Source of the DNA: Motilibacter peucedani
Lineage (GTDB): Bacteria > Actinomycetota > Actinomycetes > Motilibacterales > Motilibacteraceae
Length of the DNA: 64,000 bases
Reading direction: 5' to 3'
NCBI RefSeq assembly: GCF_003634695.1
Contig: NZ_RBWV01000014.1
Coordinates: 248,001-312,000, forward strand
Part shown: one piece after another, positions 1 to 8,379 of the stretch
How the letters are laid out: each line of letters opens with the position of its first letter
Position numbering within the stretch: the first letter of the stretch is position 1
The notes under the pieces: model-generated
The model's input: the letters and a program-made list of their open reading frames with translations, nothing else
Told to the model about the DNA's origin: nothing
Databases searched by the model: none
Program-made: the position numbers and the translations under genes

Positions 1-467
1 CTGAAGACGAGCGAGAAGCCCGCGGCCGAGCCGTCGGCCACCAGGCCCGAGCCCTCCTCGAGCATCGGGGCGAACCGGGTGCGGGTGGTGCCGACCGGCA
101 GCGTCGTCTCGTAGGACACCAGGGTCCCGGGCTTGAGCCCGCGGGCGATGGACTGGGTCGCGTCGTCCATCCAGCCGAAGTCGGGGACGCCCTCGGCGTC
201 GACGAACAGCGGCACGACGACGACGACCGCCTCGCTCTCCGCAACGGCGGCGGCCGTGTCGGTGGTCGCGCGCAGGAGGCCCGCGTCGACCGCGGCCTTC
301 AGCTTCTCGGCGAGGAACGCCTCGCCGGGGAACGGCTCCTGGCCGGCGTTGACCAGCTCGACCGCGCGGGTGCTGACGTCGGCCCCGACCACGGTGTGGC
401 CCTTGGACGCGAACTGCACGGCGAGGGGCAGGCCGATCTTGCCGAGTGCGACGACGCAGACCTTCAC
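1..467 (-). CDS. Nucleotide-sugar 6-dehydrogenase (WbpA/WecC type), N-terminal part only
   Basis: The gene starts with GTG at 467 and runs off the left edge, so only about 155 residues are visible. The protein opens with VKVCVVALGKIGLPLA, the Rossmann dinucleotide-binding loop of UDP-N-acetyl-hexosamine 6-dehydrogenases, and continues with a DVS strand end and a VVVVPLFVD segment. Such enzymes oxidise C6 of UDP-GlcNAc or UDP-ManNAc to a uronic acid using NAD. WbpB-, WbpE-, WbpD- and WecB-like genes follow within 11 kb, which suggests the WbpA role in making a diacetamido-mannuronic acid. Divergent from the heparinase-like gene. The catalytic cysteine lies outside the window, so substrate choice is inferred. 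Confidence 0.85.
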   Translation of the reverse strand, partial: MKVCVVALGKIGLPLAVQFASKGHTVVGADVSTRAVELVNAGQEPFPGEAFLAEKLKAAVDAGLLRATTDTAAAVAESEAVVVVVPLFVDAEGVPDFGWMDDATQSIARGLKPGTLVSYETTLPVGTTRTRFAPMLEEGSGLVADGSAAGFSLVF

Positions 468-523
468 TTCAGAGCGCTCCAGACCAGGCGACACGGGCGG
501 ACGCGACAGGCTATCCGAGCCGT

Positions 524-539
524 GTGACGCAGCCGTCAC
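524..539. promoter_or_regulatory. Inverted repeat GTGACG-N4-CGTCAC between divergent genes
   Basis: A perfect 6-bp inverted repeat with a 4-nt spacer lies in the 116-nt gap between the divergent dehydrogenase and heparinase-like genes. Its position suits an operator serving either or both promoters. The half-sites resemble CRP-family TGTGA/TCACA boxes, but the spacing is wrong for the standard N6 site, so the binding protein is unknown. No clear TANNNT box was found for either gene here. Confidence 0.35.
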
Positions 540-583
540 CCTTCCGGCTCAACCGACCCCGCCGGAGCACCGAAGATGGACGG

Positions 584-2533
584 GTGAGACGCCCCCTCCG
601 CCGTGCCGTCGCCGCTCTCGCGCCCCTGCTCGGGGTCGCCTCCCTGGTCGTCCCCGCGACCTCCTCCCCCGCCTCCGCCGCCGTCGCGAGCTCCGCGCTG
701 GGCACCTTCGCGTGCACCGGCTTCTCCGGGCTCGACAACCCCAAGATCCTCGGCAGCGCCAAGGCCGACATCGTCTCCTTCGTCATGGCCGACCGCTTCA
801 AGGCGCCGGGCCTGCCCGCGCGCAAGGTCGGCAACGGCCACGGCGACATCACCTGGCGCCAGCCGGCGCTGGGCGTCTCCGGCCAGACCTGGCTCGCCTC
901 GCTCAAGTGGCTCGGCCCGCTGCTCTCCGCCACGCACGACAACGCGCCCGGCGTCGGGCCGCACGGTCACGCGTACACCGCCGAGCAGAAGCAGGCGCAG
1001 TACGCCCGCGCCGCCCTCGTGACCCAGGACTGGATCCGCGACAACCCGCGCTGGGAGCAGACCGACCCGCGCAGCGCCGCCCAGGCCCCGGTCTCCGGTG
1101 CAGCGCACCGCCTGCAGTTCCTGCTCTGCCTGCGCGAGAAGGTCGGCGGCCAGCCGTGGCTCGACACCGCCATCGCCCGGCACGTGAAGTTCTTCGTCGG
1201 CCGCACCACCTCGCCGGTCTCGGACCGCGAGACCTTCGTCTACAAGACCTGGAAGCCGCCGGCCCGCTGGCCGCGTTGGAAGGGCGCCAACAACATCGGG
1301 CTCGACCAGAGCCTGGGCGTGCTCGGTGCGGCCTGCGCCCTCGGGCGGCGCGACTGGTACTCCGTCGCGGTCCGGCGCATCGACAAGCACGCCGCGCTGG
1401 TCTACGACGCCCAGGGCGTCGACAACGAGCAGGCCCCCGGCTACAGCGCCTACAACTTCGGGCTCTGGACCAAGACGCTCGACCGCCTCAACAGCTGCGG
1501 CGGGCTCTCGCAGACCGGCGTCTCGACCCGCCTCCAGAAGGCCGTCGAGTTCATCGCCGCCTCTCACCGGCCCGACGGCAGGCAGGAGCAGCTCGGCGAC
1601 ACCGAGGCCGTCAGCCGCCCGATCTACGGCACGGTCGCGGAGTACGCGGCGACGCAGGGCGCCTCGGGGCCGGTGCCCACGCAGCGCGTCGGGGTCTACA
1701 ACGGCAGCATCGGCGGCTACGTCTTCGGGCGCAGCGGCTGGGGCGTCGACCGGCCGTTCGCGCAGGAGTCGTTCTACTCGCTGCGCTTCGGCAAGGGCCG
1801 CATCTTCCACGGCCACGACGACCACACCTCGGTGACCTACTGGGCGCGCGGGAAGCAGGTGCTCGCCGACGGCGGGCACCCGGGCTACGCCAAGGGCGCC
1901 TACCGCGACTACATCCTCTCGCCGCAGGCCCACAACGTCGTCACCGCGACCGCGCCGTTCGACCGGCTCGCCGCGACGAAGCTCACCTCGAGCGTGCAGT
2001 CCGACGCGGGCGACGCCTACACCGTCTCCGACACCGCCTACGCGGGCGTGACCCGCCAGCGCAGCGTGCTCGCGGTCCTCCCGCCGCAGCAGGACGTGAT
2101 GCTCGTCGCTGACACGCTGACCTCGGCGACCCGCCACCGGTACGACCAGCTCTGGCACCTGGGCCCGCAGTTCGCGGCGACGGTGGCCGGCGGGCGGGCC
2201 AGCGCGGTGAGCGGCGACACGCAGGTCTCGGTCGTGCCGATCGTGCTGCCGGGCGCCGCGGCCCCCCGCGTCACGATCACCCGCGGCTCGACCAAGCCGC
2301 TGCAGGGCTGGATCTCGCCGGAGTTCTACGTCCACGAGAAGGTGAGCACGGTCGACGTCGCGGCCACCGGCGCGCGGGCGACGATCCTCACCGCCGTGGT
2401 GCCGGCGGCTGCGGGTGCTGCCGTCGAGACCTCGGCGGTTGCGAGCCCGGCCGGCGGCTGGGACGTCGCGGTGAGCGTCGGCGGCGAGGCCACCGTCGCC
2501 CACCTCTCGGCGACGGGGCAGCTCAGCCGCTGA
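584..2533 (+). CDS. Secreted heparinase II/III-like polysaccharide lyase
   Basis: A 649-residue exported protein. Starting at the GTG at 584 gives a textbook signal peptide: RRPLRR, a hydrophobic core, then SPASAA with cleavage near residue 30; the open frame extends upstream but lacks such a signal. The middle is helical and toroid-like, and the C-terminal half carries the heparinase II/III signature region (GKGRIFHGHDDHTSVTYW, LADGGHPGYAKG, SPQAHNVV). Family members cleave uronic-acid-containing polysaccharides by beta-elimination. Its place beside genes for a uronic-acid-containing polymer suggests it trims or releases that polymer, but the substrate is not visible. Its 3' end overlaps the convergent glycosyltransferase by 11 nt. 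Confidence 0.85.
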   Translation: MRRPLRRAVAALAPLLGVASLVVPATSSPASAAVASSALGTFACTGFSGLDNPKILGSAKADIVSFVMADRFKAPGLPARKVGNGHGDITWRQPALGVSGQTWLASLKWLGPLLSATHDNAPGVGPHGHAYTAEQKQAQYARAALVTQDWIRDNPRWEQTDPRSAAQAPVSGAAHRLQFLLCLREKVGGQPWLDTAIARHVKFFVGRTTSPVSDRETFVYKTWKPPARWPRWKGANNIGLDQSLGVLGAACALGRRDWYSVAVRRIDKHAALVYDAQGVDNEQAPGYSAYNFGLWTKTLDRLNSCGGLSQTGVSTRLQKAVEFIAASHRPDGRQEQLGDTEAVSRPIYGTVAEYAATQGASGPVPTQRVGVYNGSIGGYVFGRSGWGVDRPFAQESFYSLRFGKGRIFHGHDDHTSVTYWARGKQVLADGGHPGYAKGAYRDYILSPQAHNVVTATAPFDRLAATKLTSSVQSDAGDAYTVSDTAYAGVTRQRSVLAVLPPQQDVMLVADTLTSATRHRYDQLWHLGPQFAATVAGGRASAVSGDTQVSVVPIVLPGAAAPRVTITRGSTKPLQGWISPEFYVHEKVSTVDVAATGARATILTAVVPAAAGAAVETSAVASPAGGWDVAVSVGGEATVAHLSATGQLSR

Positions 2534-3917
2534 TGAGCCGCGCGAACTCGGCCGCGACCACCCGCACGTCGAAGCGGGCGAGCGCCTGGCCCTGCGCCTC
2601 GGCGGCCAGCTGGGGCCAGGTGCCGGCCTCGACGGCGTCGGCGATGGTGCGCGCCATCGCGTCGGGGTCGCCCTGCACCCAGCGCGGGTCGTAGATCGTC
2701 TCGACGCCCGCCCAGTCGCGCAGCACCGGCACCCCGCCGCTGGCCATCGTCTCGGCCGGCGCCAGGTGGAAGCTCTCGTCGTCGCTGGTCGAGAGCATCC
2801 AGCCGATCTTGCGCAGCCACGCGCCCACGTCGCTGCCGTAGGCGTCGAAGACGACGCCGTCAGCGAGCAGCGGGCTGCGGCGTACGCGGTGGAGCGCCGC
2901 GTCGAACGCCGCCCGCTCCTGCTCGTCGCGCCAGGCGTAGGGCACGTCCCACACCGGCCGCGACTTCACGAACAGGGTGAAGCGGGGGTCCCGGCTCCGC
3001 AGGCGCTCGACGACGTCGAGCGCGAGGTCGAGCCGCTTGCGGCGGGGCACCGCGCCCATGAGCCCGAGCGCGAACTCGGCGCCGGGCAGCTTGTGCCGGG
3101 CGAGCACCGTCGCGTCGACGTAGTTGGGCACGACCGTGACCTTCTCGGCCGGCCAGCCGGTGGTCTCGCGGGTGAGCCGGGCGTAGTGCCCGCTCACGCA
3201 GACCACGGCGTCGACGGCGTCGATGTCGATCGCCTTCCACCACTCGGAGTAGAGCTCGGCGCGGTGCAGCCGCACGACCAGCCGGCTGCCGGACCGCTTG
3301 TGGGTGCTGTAGAACGCGGCCACCGGGCTCGCCCACTCGCACACCACCACGTCGGCCCACTCGGCCAGCGCGCGGCTGACCTCCTGGTCGTGGCGGGCGA
3401 ACGACGGGACGGAGTCGACCCGCACCTCGAGCGCCGGGTCCGAGCGCCAGTCCTCCAGCAGGGCGTCGAGGAAGTGCAGCGCGTGGCCGGCGACGACCAG
3501 CTTGCGGCGCCCTCCCGCGCCCTGGTGGGCGGGGAAGCTGCGCGCGAGCAGCGCCTCGACGGCGGTCTGCAGCACCTCGGCGGGCGCGTCCCACGGCAGG
3601 ACGACGCCGCGCTTGGCCGCGTCCGGGACACCCGCGTCGAGCAGGCCGCGGGTGCGCTCGTCGGGCGAGACGACCCAGCGGGCATGGGCCGCCGCGGCCG
3701 CGACGTGCCCTGGCGGGGCAGCGAGCAGCTCGAGCGGACCGGGCAGGTCGCTCGCCAGCAGCCACAGCCTGCCCTCGCTGCCCTCGAGCGCGCGGGGGCT
3801 CAGGACGAGGTCGGCGTCCGCCACCTGCTCCACCAGCTCGACGCCGCACGCCTGCAGCGCTGCCGTCAGCTGCTGCGGCGCGTCGCGGACGACCGCGCGC
3901 AGGCCCTGCCGCCTCAC
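2523..3917 (-). CDS. Glycosyltransferase, GT-B fold (family 4-like)
   Basis: A 464-residue predicted cytoplasmic glycosyltransferase. The C-terminal half has the retaining GT4 pattern: KVTVVPNYVD and LGLMGAVPRRKRLDLALDV at the donor domain start, then SFHLAPAETMASGGVPVL, an E-x7-E-like nucleotide-sugar site. The GTG start at 3917 overlaps the TGA of the upstream gene (GTGA), so the two are probably translationally coupled. The N-terminal 150 residues are less typical and may work with the upstream 237-residue partner. Donor and acceptor sugars cannot be read from sequence. Confidence 0.8.
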   Translation of the reverse strand: MRRQGLRAVVRDAPQQLTAALQACGVELVEQVADADLVLSPRALEGSEGRLWLLASDLPGPLELLAAPPGHVAAAAAHARWVVSPDERTRGLLDAGVPDAAKRGVVLPWDAPAEVLQTAVEALLARSFPAHQGAGGRRKLVVAGHALHFLDALLEDWRSDPALEVRVDSVPSFARHDQEVSRALAEWADVVVCEWASPVAAFYSTHKRSGSRLVVRLHRAELYSEWWKAIDIDAVDAVVCVSGHYARLTRETTGWPAEKVTVVPNYVDATVLARHKLPGAEFALGLMGAVPRRKRLDLALDVVERLRSRDPRFTLFVKSRPVWDVPYAWRDEQERAAFDAALHRVRRSPLLADGVVFDAYGSDVGAWLRKIGWMLSTSDDESFHLAPAETMASGGVPVLRDWAGVETIYDPRWVQGDPDAMARTIADAVEAGTWPQLAAEAQGQALARFDVRVVAAEFARLISG

Positions 3918-4627
3918 GACGCCGCCTGCTCGAGCACGGCCAGGAGCTCCGCGGGGTCCTCGCTGGCGACGACGCGGTCGAACAGCGGCGCGAGCTCGTC
4001 CCAGCCGGTCGAGGCCCACAGCACGGTGGTCGCGCCGCCTGCCGAGGCCGCGCGGAGGAGGGCGAGCAGCGTACGGTCCCGCTCCGGCGCAGCGAAGGTG
4101 CCGAGGTGCGCCCACGGGCCGAGCACCGCGGCGCCGGCGTCGACGAGCAGCACCTCGGGCGCGACGGCGCCGAGCACCGCCTCGGCGTCGTCGGGGCGCA
4201 GGCGCGTGAGGTGCACCGCCGGGCGCAGCAGGTCGGCGCTCTCCTGCGCCAGGATGCCGGCGACCACCGGGCGGGTACGCGGCACGGCCACCCGCGCGTA
4301 CCCCTCGAGCAGGCGGGCGCCGAGCTGGTCGCCCGCGGCGGCGGGCACGGGTGGCGGAGGCGGCGGGTCGAGCGGCGTCGCGGTGCGGCGCGCGCCGCGG
4401 GCGCGCCACCGGCGGCCGAGGCCGACCAGCTCGCGCGGCACGGTCAGCGGCGCGCGGCGCGGGTCCTTGGCGCCGGCGATGAGCACCTGGGCGACCTGCA
4501 CCGCGGTGGAGCTCTCCAGCCGGCGCAGGCGCGCGGCGGTGCGGGCCAGCTCGGCCTCGGTCTCGCGCAGCCGGCGCGCCAGCTCGGCGGTCGCCAGCAT
4601 GGGGCTCTCGGGCGAGGGGTCGGGCAC
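3914..4627 (-). CDS. Coiled-coil protein coupled to the downstream glycosyltransferase
   Basis: A 237-residue protein without a recognised family. Residues about 10-45 are rich in L, E, A and R in heptad spacing (RRLRETEAELARTAARLRRLE), a likely coiled coil. It is followed by a basic segment and a proline run (about residue 85), then an alpha/beta region resembling the N-terminal half of a GT-B glycosyltransferase (VLLVDAGAAVLGPWAHLG). The GTG at 4627 is chosen because a TAGCCT box lies exactly 7 nt before it; an ATG at 4600 is the alternative. Overlaps the next gene by GTGA. It may be an accessory or scaffold subunit for that transferase (inference). Confidence 0.55.
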   Translation of the reverse strand: MPDPSPESPMLATAELARRLRETEAELARTAARLRRLESSTAVQVAQVLIAGAKDPRRAPLTVPRELVGLGRRWRARGARRTATPLDPPPPPPVPAAAGDQLGARLLEGYARVAVPRTRPVVAGILAQESADLLRPAVHLTRLRPDDAEAVLGAVAPEVLLVDAGAAVLGPWAHLGTFAAPERDRTLLALLRAASAGGATTVLWASTGWDELAPLFDRVVASEDPAELLAVLEQAAS

Positions 4628-4634
4628 GCCCGGC

Positions 4635-4640
4635 AGGCTA
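4635..4640 (-). promoter_or_regulatory. Leaderless -10 box TAGCCT
   Basis: TAGCCT on the minus strand ends 7 nt before the GTG at 4627. This spacing puts the transcription start at or beside the start codon. It faces away from the wecB box at 4657-4662, giving a compact divergent promoter pair. Confidence 0.5.
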
Positions 4641-4656
4641 CCGGGCGGGCGTCCCC

Positions 4657-4662
4657 TAGGGT
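4657..4662 (+). promoter_or_regulatory. Leaderless -10 box TAGGGT of wecB
   Basis: TAGGGT ends 7 nt before the ATG at 4670 and no Shine-Dalgarno lies between. This is the arrangement of leaderless actinobacterial transcripts. Confidence 0.55.
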
Positions 4663-4669
4663 CGCTGCC

Positions 4670-5737
4670 ATGAAGGTGCTCAGCGTCGTCGGTGCCCGCC
4701 CGCAGTTCGTCAAGCTCGCCCCCGTGGCCCGCGCGTTCGCCGGCACCGGCCACCAGCACGTCATCGTCCACACCGGGCAGCACTACGACGCGGTGATGTC
4801 GGACGTGTTCTTCGAGGACCTGCAGATCCCCGCGCCCGACGTGCACCTGGGCGTCGGGTCCGGCTCCCACGGCGTGCAGACCGGCGCCATCCTCGCCGCG
4901 ATGGACGCCGTGCTCGACGAGCACCGGCCCGACTGGGTGCTGGTCTACGGCGACACCAACTCCACGCTCGCGGGCACGCTGTCGGCGGTCAAGCTGCACC
5001 TGCCGGTGGCCCACCTCGAAGCGGGGCTGCGCTCGTTCAACCGGCGGATGCCCGAGGAGCACAACCGCGTGCTCACCGACCACGCGGCCGACCTGCTGCT
5101 CGCGCCGACCGCGGTCGCGGTCGACCACCTGGCCGCCGAAGGGCTGGCGGAGCGCACCGTGCTGGTCGGCGACGTCATGACCGACGTGCTCTTCACCGTG
5201 CGCGACGCGGTGGCCGGGCGCGCGCCCGAGCTGCCCGGGGGCGTGTCCCCGGCTGAGCCCTACCTGCTCGCCACCATCCACCGCGCCGAGAACACCGACG
5301 ACGAGACGCGGCTGCGCGCCGTCGTCGAGCAGCTCTCGGGCCTGCCGATGCCCGTGGTGCTGCTGGCCCACCCGCGGCTGGTGGCCCGCGCGGCCACGCT
5401 CGGGCTCGAGCTGCGCACCGGCTCGCTGCACCCGACGGCGCCGCTGCCCTATCCGGCGATGGTCGCCGCCGCTGCCGCCTCTGCCGGGGTCGTGACCGAC
5501 TCGGGCGGGCTGCAGAAGGAGGCGTTCCTCCTGCGGGTGCCGTGCACCACGCTGCGCACCGAGACCGAGTGGGTCGAGACCGTCGAGCTCGGCTGGAACG
5601 TGCTGCGCGGCGACCTCACCGGCGTCGCCGAGGCCGTCACCCGCCCCAGACCGGCCGACACCGACGCCGCGCCCTACGGCACCGGCGACGCCGCCCGCCA
5701 GGTGGTTGCCGCGCTCGAGGCGCGGCTCGGCGCCTAG
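4670..5737 (+). CDS. wecB: UDP-N-acetylglucosamine 2-epimerase (non-hydrolysing; WecB/WbpI type)
   Basis: A 355-residue enzyme of normal family length. It inverts C2 of UDP-GlcNAc or a diacetamido-glucuronic acid derivative to the manno form. Recognisable segments are KVLSVVGARPQFVKLAP at the start, HTGQHYD near residue 30, VYGDTNSTLAG, HLEAGLRSFNRRMPEEHNR with catalytic acidic residues, ATIHRAENTDD, and DSGGLQKEAFLL in the C-terminal UDP site. It is the only plus-strand gene between two minus-strand operons of the same locus. Its stop TAG shares the CTAG at 5734-5737 with the convergent FkbM/glycosyltransferase gene. Whether it acts as WecB or as WbpI (on UDP-GlcNAc(3NAc)A) is not decided by sequence; the neighbours favour the latter. 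Confidence 0.93.
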   Translation: MKVLSVVGARPQFVKLAPVARAFAGTGHQHVIVHTGQHYDAVMSDVFFEDLQIPAPDVHLGVGSGSHGVQTGAILAAMDAVLDEHRPDWVLVYGDTNSTLAGTLSAVKLHLPVAHLEAGLRSFNRRMPEEHNRVLTDHAADLLLAPTAVAVDHLAAEGLAERTVLVGDVMTDVLFTVRDAVAGRAPELPGGVSPAEPYLLATIHRAENTDDETRLRAVVEQLSGLPMPVVLLAHPRLVARAATLGLELRTGSLHPTAPLPYPAMVAAAAASAGVVTDSGGLQKEAFLLRVPCTTLRTETEWVETVELGWNVLRGDLTGVAEAVTRPRPADTDAAPYGTGDAARQVVAALEARLGA

Positions 5738-8379
5738 GACTCCGTCGGGAAGAGCACGTCGGCGAGCCCGCTCTCGCTCGGGCTCAGCCGGCGCTCGGCC
5801 ACACCCTCGTCGAAGTCGTCGCCCGACAGCGTGAGCGGCACGCCGAGGACCTGCGAGTAGACCTCGGCGATGTGCGCCTCCTGCCCCGCCCACGAGAACT
5901 CCGCCCGCAGGGCGGGCTCGGCGACCGCGGCCCGCAGCTCGGCGCGCCGGTCGAGCGCCTCGCGCGCTGCCCGCGCCAGGTCGGCCGGGTCCTCGGCGCG
6001 GTGCACGGTGCCGAGCCCCCGGGAGGTCACGAACTCGGCCTGCGTGCGGACGTCGCTCACGCACAGCGGCAGCCCGGCGAGGATGTACTCGAACAGCTTG
6101 TTGGTCATGGCCATCTCGTGGCTCGGGTAGTGCAGGATCGGCACCAGCCCGACGTCGGCGCTCGACAGGAAGCCGACGACCTCGCCCGGGGCGACCGGGT
6201 CGACGAAGTGCACGCGGTCGGCCACGCCCTGCTCCTGCGCCTGCTCGCGCAGCCGCTCGACGTAGACGGTGCGGCTGTGGGGCACGCAGTTGACCGCCAG
6301 GTGCACCCCCGGCAGCTCGCGCAGCGCGGCGATCGCGGTGTCGACCCCGCGCGCCTTCGTCACGCCGCCGCTGTAGACCAGCAGCGGCACCTCGTCACCG
6401 AGACCGCACGCCGCCCGCAGCGACGCCCCGCCCCGGCGGGAGGCGGCGCCGGTCGAGGGGATGTTGAGCACGACCGCCGGCCGCTGCTCGAGGCCGTAGT
6501 CGGCCACCAGCTGGTCGGCGATGGGCTCCGACACCGTGATGACGCGCGCGGCGCTGCGCACGAACTCGGCCTCGAGGTCGGCCCAGGCGGCGACCACGCG
6601 GCGGGTGCGGCCGCCGTACTGGGACAGGCCGCGGACGTACTCGTGGGCGTCGTAGAGCCAGGGCACTCGCCGCGGCCGGGCGGCGAGCAGTGCGCGCGAG
6701 CTCGCGTCGGCGGCGATGCCGACCACCTGCACGTCGTGGGCGTGCACGAGGTCGGCGCCCAGCAGGTCGAGCACCGGACCCATGGCCAGCTCGTAGTCGC
6801 CGACCTCGGGCAGCAGCCGGCGCCAGGACGCGCCGACCGCGGTGCGGTGCCAGGCGCCGTCCCAGACCCGCCAGCCCTTCTTCAGGGCGCGGTCGAGCTC
6901 GCTGCCGGCCTTTGAGCGGGCCTTCACCGCGGTGCCGCGGCCGATGACGGTCGCCCGCAGCGCGTAGGACTGCGCCGCCAGAGCGACCGGCCGCTCGCCC
7001 TGCGCGCGGGCCTGCTTGAGCCGTCCGGCGGCCGAGCGGCCGCGCCGCGCCGTGACGCGGACGCGCGCCCACGCGGTGAGCCGGGCCTCGCGGTCGGGGT
7101 AGCCCAGCGGCGGGCGCCAGCGCCGGGCCGACTCGCGGCGCGTGCGGCGCGCCTCGCGCAGCCGGTAGTCGACCGGCACGCGCACGACGGTGACCGGGCC
7201 CAGCGCGGTGACGACCGGCTCCGGCTCGCCGGTGATGCCCAGGACCGTCACCCGCAGGCCCATGCGGGCGACCGCGAGCGCGACCTTCTTGACCCGCGTG
7301 TCGGTCGACACGTCGTTGCTCACGAGCATGACGACGTGCTGCGGCTGCTGGCTTCCGGGCTGCTGGCTCACGGGCGGGGGGGCGTCGCGGGTGGCGTCGA
7401 GCGCCCGGCGCCAGGCGTCCGCGAGCTCCCAGTGCCCGGCCGACAGGGGCTCGGGCACGAACAGCCACATGAAGTGCTCCATCTGCTTGTCGCCCACGAT
7501 CTCGGCGGCGGGCTCGAGCGGGCCGGGGCCGGTGAGGTGGTACCAGGTGTAGCCCCAGTCGGCGATCGCCCGGGTCAGCTCCTCCTCGCCGCGCCCGTGC
7601 AGCACCTCGCAGAAGACCCACGGCCGGTGCTCGGCGACGGTGCGGGCGGCGCCGCGCAGCACGGCCGGCTCGGTCGTCTCGGTGTCGACCTTGAGCAGCC
7701 CCGGCACCACGCCCGTGCGCGCGACCCACGCGTCGAGGGTCTCGAGCGGCACCTCGATCGAGGTGTGGTTGGGACGGAAGTCGGGGTTCAGCGAGTTGCT
7801 GCTGTCGCTGGTGTCGGAGAGGTAGAGCTGCGCGGTGCCCTCGGCGTCGCCGAGCGCGACCTCCTCGACGAGGTAGGGCAGCCCGTTGCGGGCGCCGGTG
7901 ACCCGGGCGATGCGGGCGAGGTCGGGCGTCGGCTCGAACCCGACGACCTCGCGCTCGCTGCACGATCGCGCCAGCAGCGCGTAGGGGCCGACGTTGAGCC
8001 CGATGTCGAGCACCGCACCGGCCGGCGCCTCGGAGAGCGCGGCGAGGAAGTGCGGGAAGCTCGAGGCCTCGTAGCCAGCGAGGTCCTCGCGCTGGAGGAC
8101 CTTGGGCACGAACTTCTCGGCCGGCGCGGTCATCCGGAGCTCGCGCAGCACGACCGGCTGCTCGTCGCCAGGGCGCACCGGCACGTGCATCGTCACCTCG
8201 CGCGGGCGAGGCGGGGCCGGCGGCTTGGGCGGCGGGGGCGGCGGCGCCGGCTTGGGCGGCGGGGGCAGCGGGCCGAGCAGCGCCTTGCGCACGAGGCGCA
8301 GGCGGGTGCGGGCCGGCTTCGGCAGCGCGTCCATGACGGTGCGCTTGCCCCTGGACAGCAGGGCGGGGACGGCGGTCAT
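5734..8379 (-). CDS. FkbM-family methyltransferase fused to a GT4 glycosyltransferase (fusion depends on a C7 run)
   Basis: As read, one 881-residue frame. Residues about 60-330 are an FkbM SAM-dependent methyltransferase (AVLDIGLNVGPYALLAR glycine motif, EVVGFEPTPD, LLKVDTETTEPAVLRGA), preceded by a proline-rich stretch. From about residue 345 comes a GT4 glycosyltransferase (VVMLVSNDVSTDTRVKK; VYSGGVTKARG; FEYILAGLPLCVSD). The joint is a C7 run at 7376-7382. With six C, the methyltransferase would stop at a TGA overlapping a GTG at 7371 (GTGA), giving separate proteins of 336 and 545 residues. The GTG start would encode VSQQPGSQQP, close to the VSRRPGSRRP start of the transferase at 17226. 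Two coupled genes are as likely as a true fusion. The ATG at 8379 overlaps the upstream stop (ATGA). Confidence 0.8.
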   Translation of the reverse strand: MTAVPALLSRGKRTVMDALPKPARTRLRLVRKALLGPLPPPPKPAPPPPPPKPPAPPRPREVTMHVPVRPGDEQPVVLRELRMTAPAEKFVPKVLQREDLAGYEASSFPHFLAALSEAPAGAVLDIGLNVGPYALLARSCSEREVVGFEPTPDLARIARVTGARNGLPYLVEEVALGDAEGTAQLYLSDTSDSSNSLNPDFRPNHTSIEVPLETLDAWVARTGVVPGLLKVDTETTEPAVLRGAARTVAEHRPWVFCEVLHGRGEEELTRAIADWGYTWYHLTGPGPLEPAAEIVGDKQMEHFMWLFVPEPLSAGHWELADAWRRALDATRDAPPPVSQQPGSQQPQHVVMLVSNDVSTDTRVKKVALAVARMGLRVTVLGITGEPEPVVTALGPVTVVRVPVDYRLREARRTRRESARRWRPPLGYPDREARLTAWARVRVTARRGRSAAGRLKQARAQGERPVALAAQSYALRATVIGRGTAVKARSKAGSELDRALKKGWRVWDGAWHRTAVGASWRRLLPEVGDYELAMGPVLDLLGADLVHAHDVQVVGIAADASSRALLAARPRRVPWLYDAHEYVRGLSQYGGRTRRVVAAWADLEAEFVRSAARVITVSEPIADQLVADYGLEQRPAVVLNIPSTGAASRRGGASLRAACGLGDEVPLLVYSGGVTKARGVDTAIAALRELPGVHLAVNCVPHSRTVYVERLREQAQEQGVADRVHFVDPVAPGEVVGFLSSADVGLVPILHYPSHEMAMTNKLFEYILAGLPLCVSDVRTQAEFVTSRGLGTVHRAEDPADLARAAREALDRRAELRAAVAEPALRAEFSWAGQEAHIAEVYSQVLGVPLTLSGDDFDEGVAERRLSPSESGLADVLFPTES
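7376..7382. repeat. Homopolymer of seven G (C7 on the coding strand)
   Basis: This run joins the methyltransferase and glycosyltransferase frames. Removing one base restores a GTGA stop/start overlap like those elsewhere in the operon. It is one of only two seven-base G/C runs I found in the window. Confidence 0.8.

Noticed and set aside
524-539. A CRP/FNR-type site
   Set aside because: Half-sites are similar but the spacer is eight bases between TGTGA and TCACC, not six, and there is no second copy. Kept only as an unassigned inverted repeat.
446-583. Upstream extension of the heparinase-like gene
   Set aside because: It would bury the signal peptide 46 residues inside and overlap the divergent dehydrogenase start.
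133-2112. Long open frames on either strand across 133-2503 besides the heparinase-like gene
   Set aside because: They are long only because of high GC. Their translations are arginine/proline-rich with no domain, while the 584-2533 frame has a signal peptide and family motifs.
2766-4673. A 635-codon plus-strand frame opposite two glycosyltransferase-related genes
   Set aside because: It is antisense to well-supported coding frames, has no recognisable motif and no ribosome site.
4670-5737. Horizontal island boundaries around the polysaccharide locus
   Set aside because: No integrase, transposase, tRNA or flanking direct repeat was found, and codon use looks like the rest of the window.
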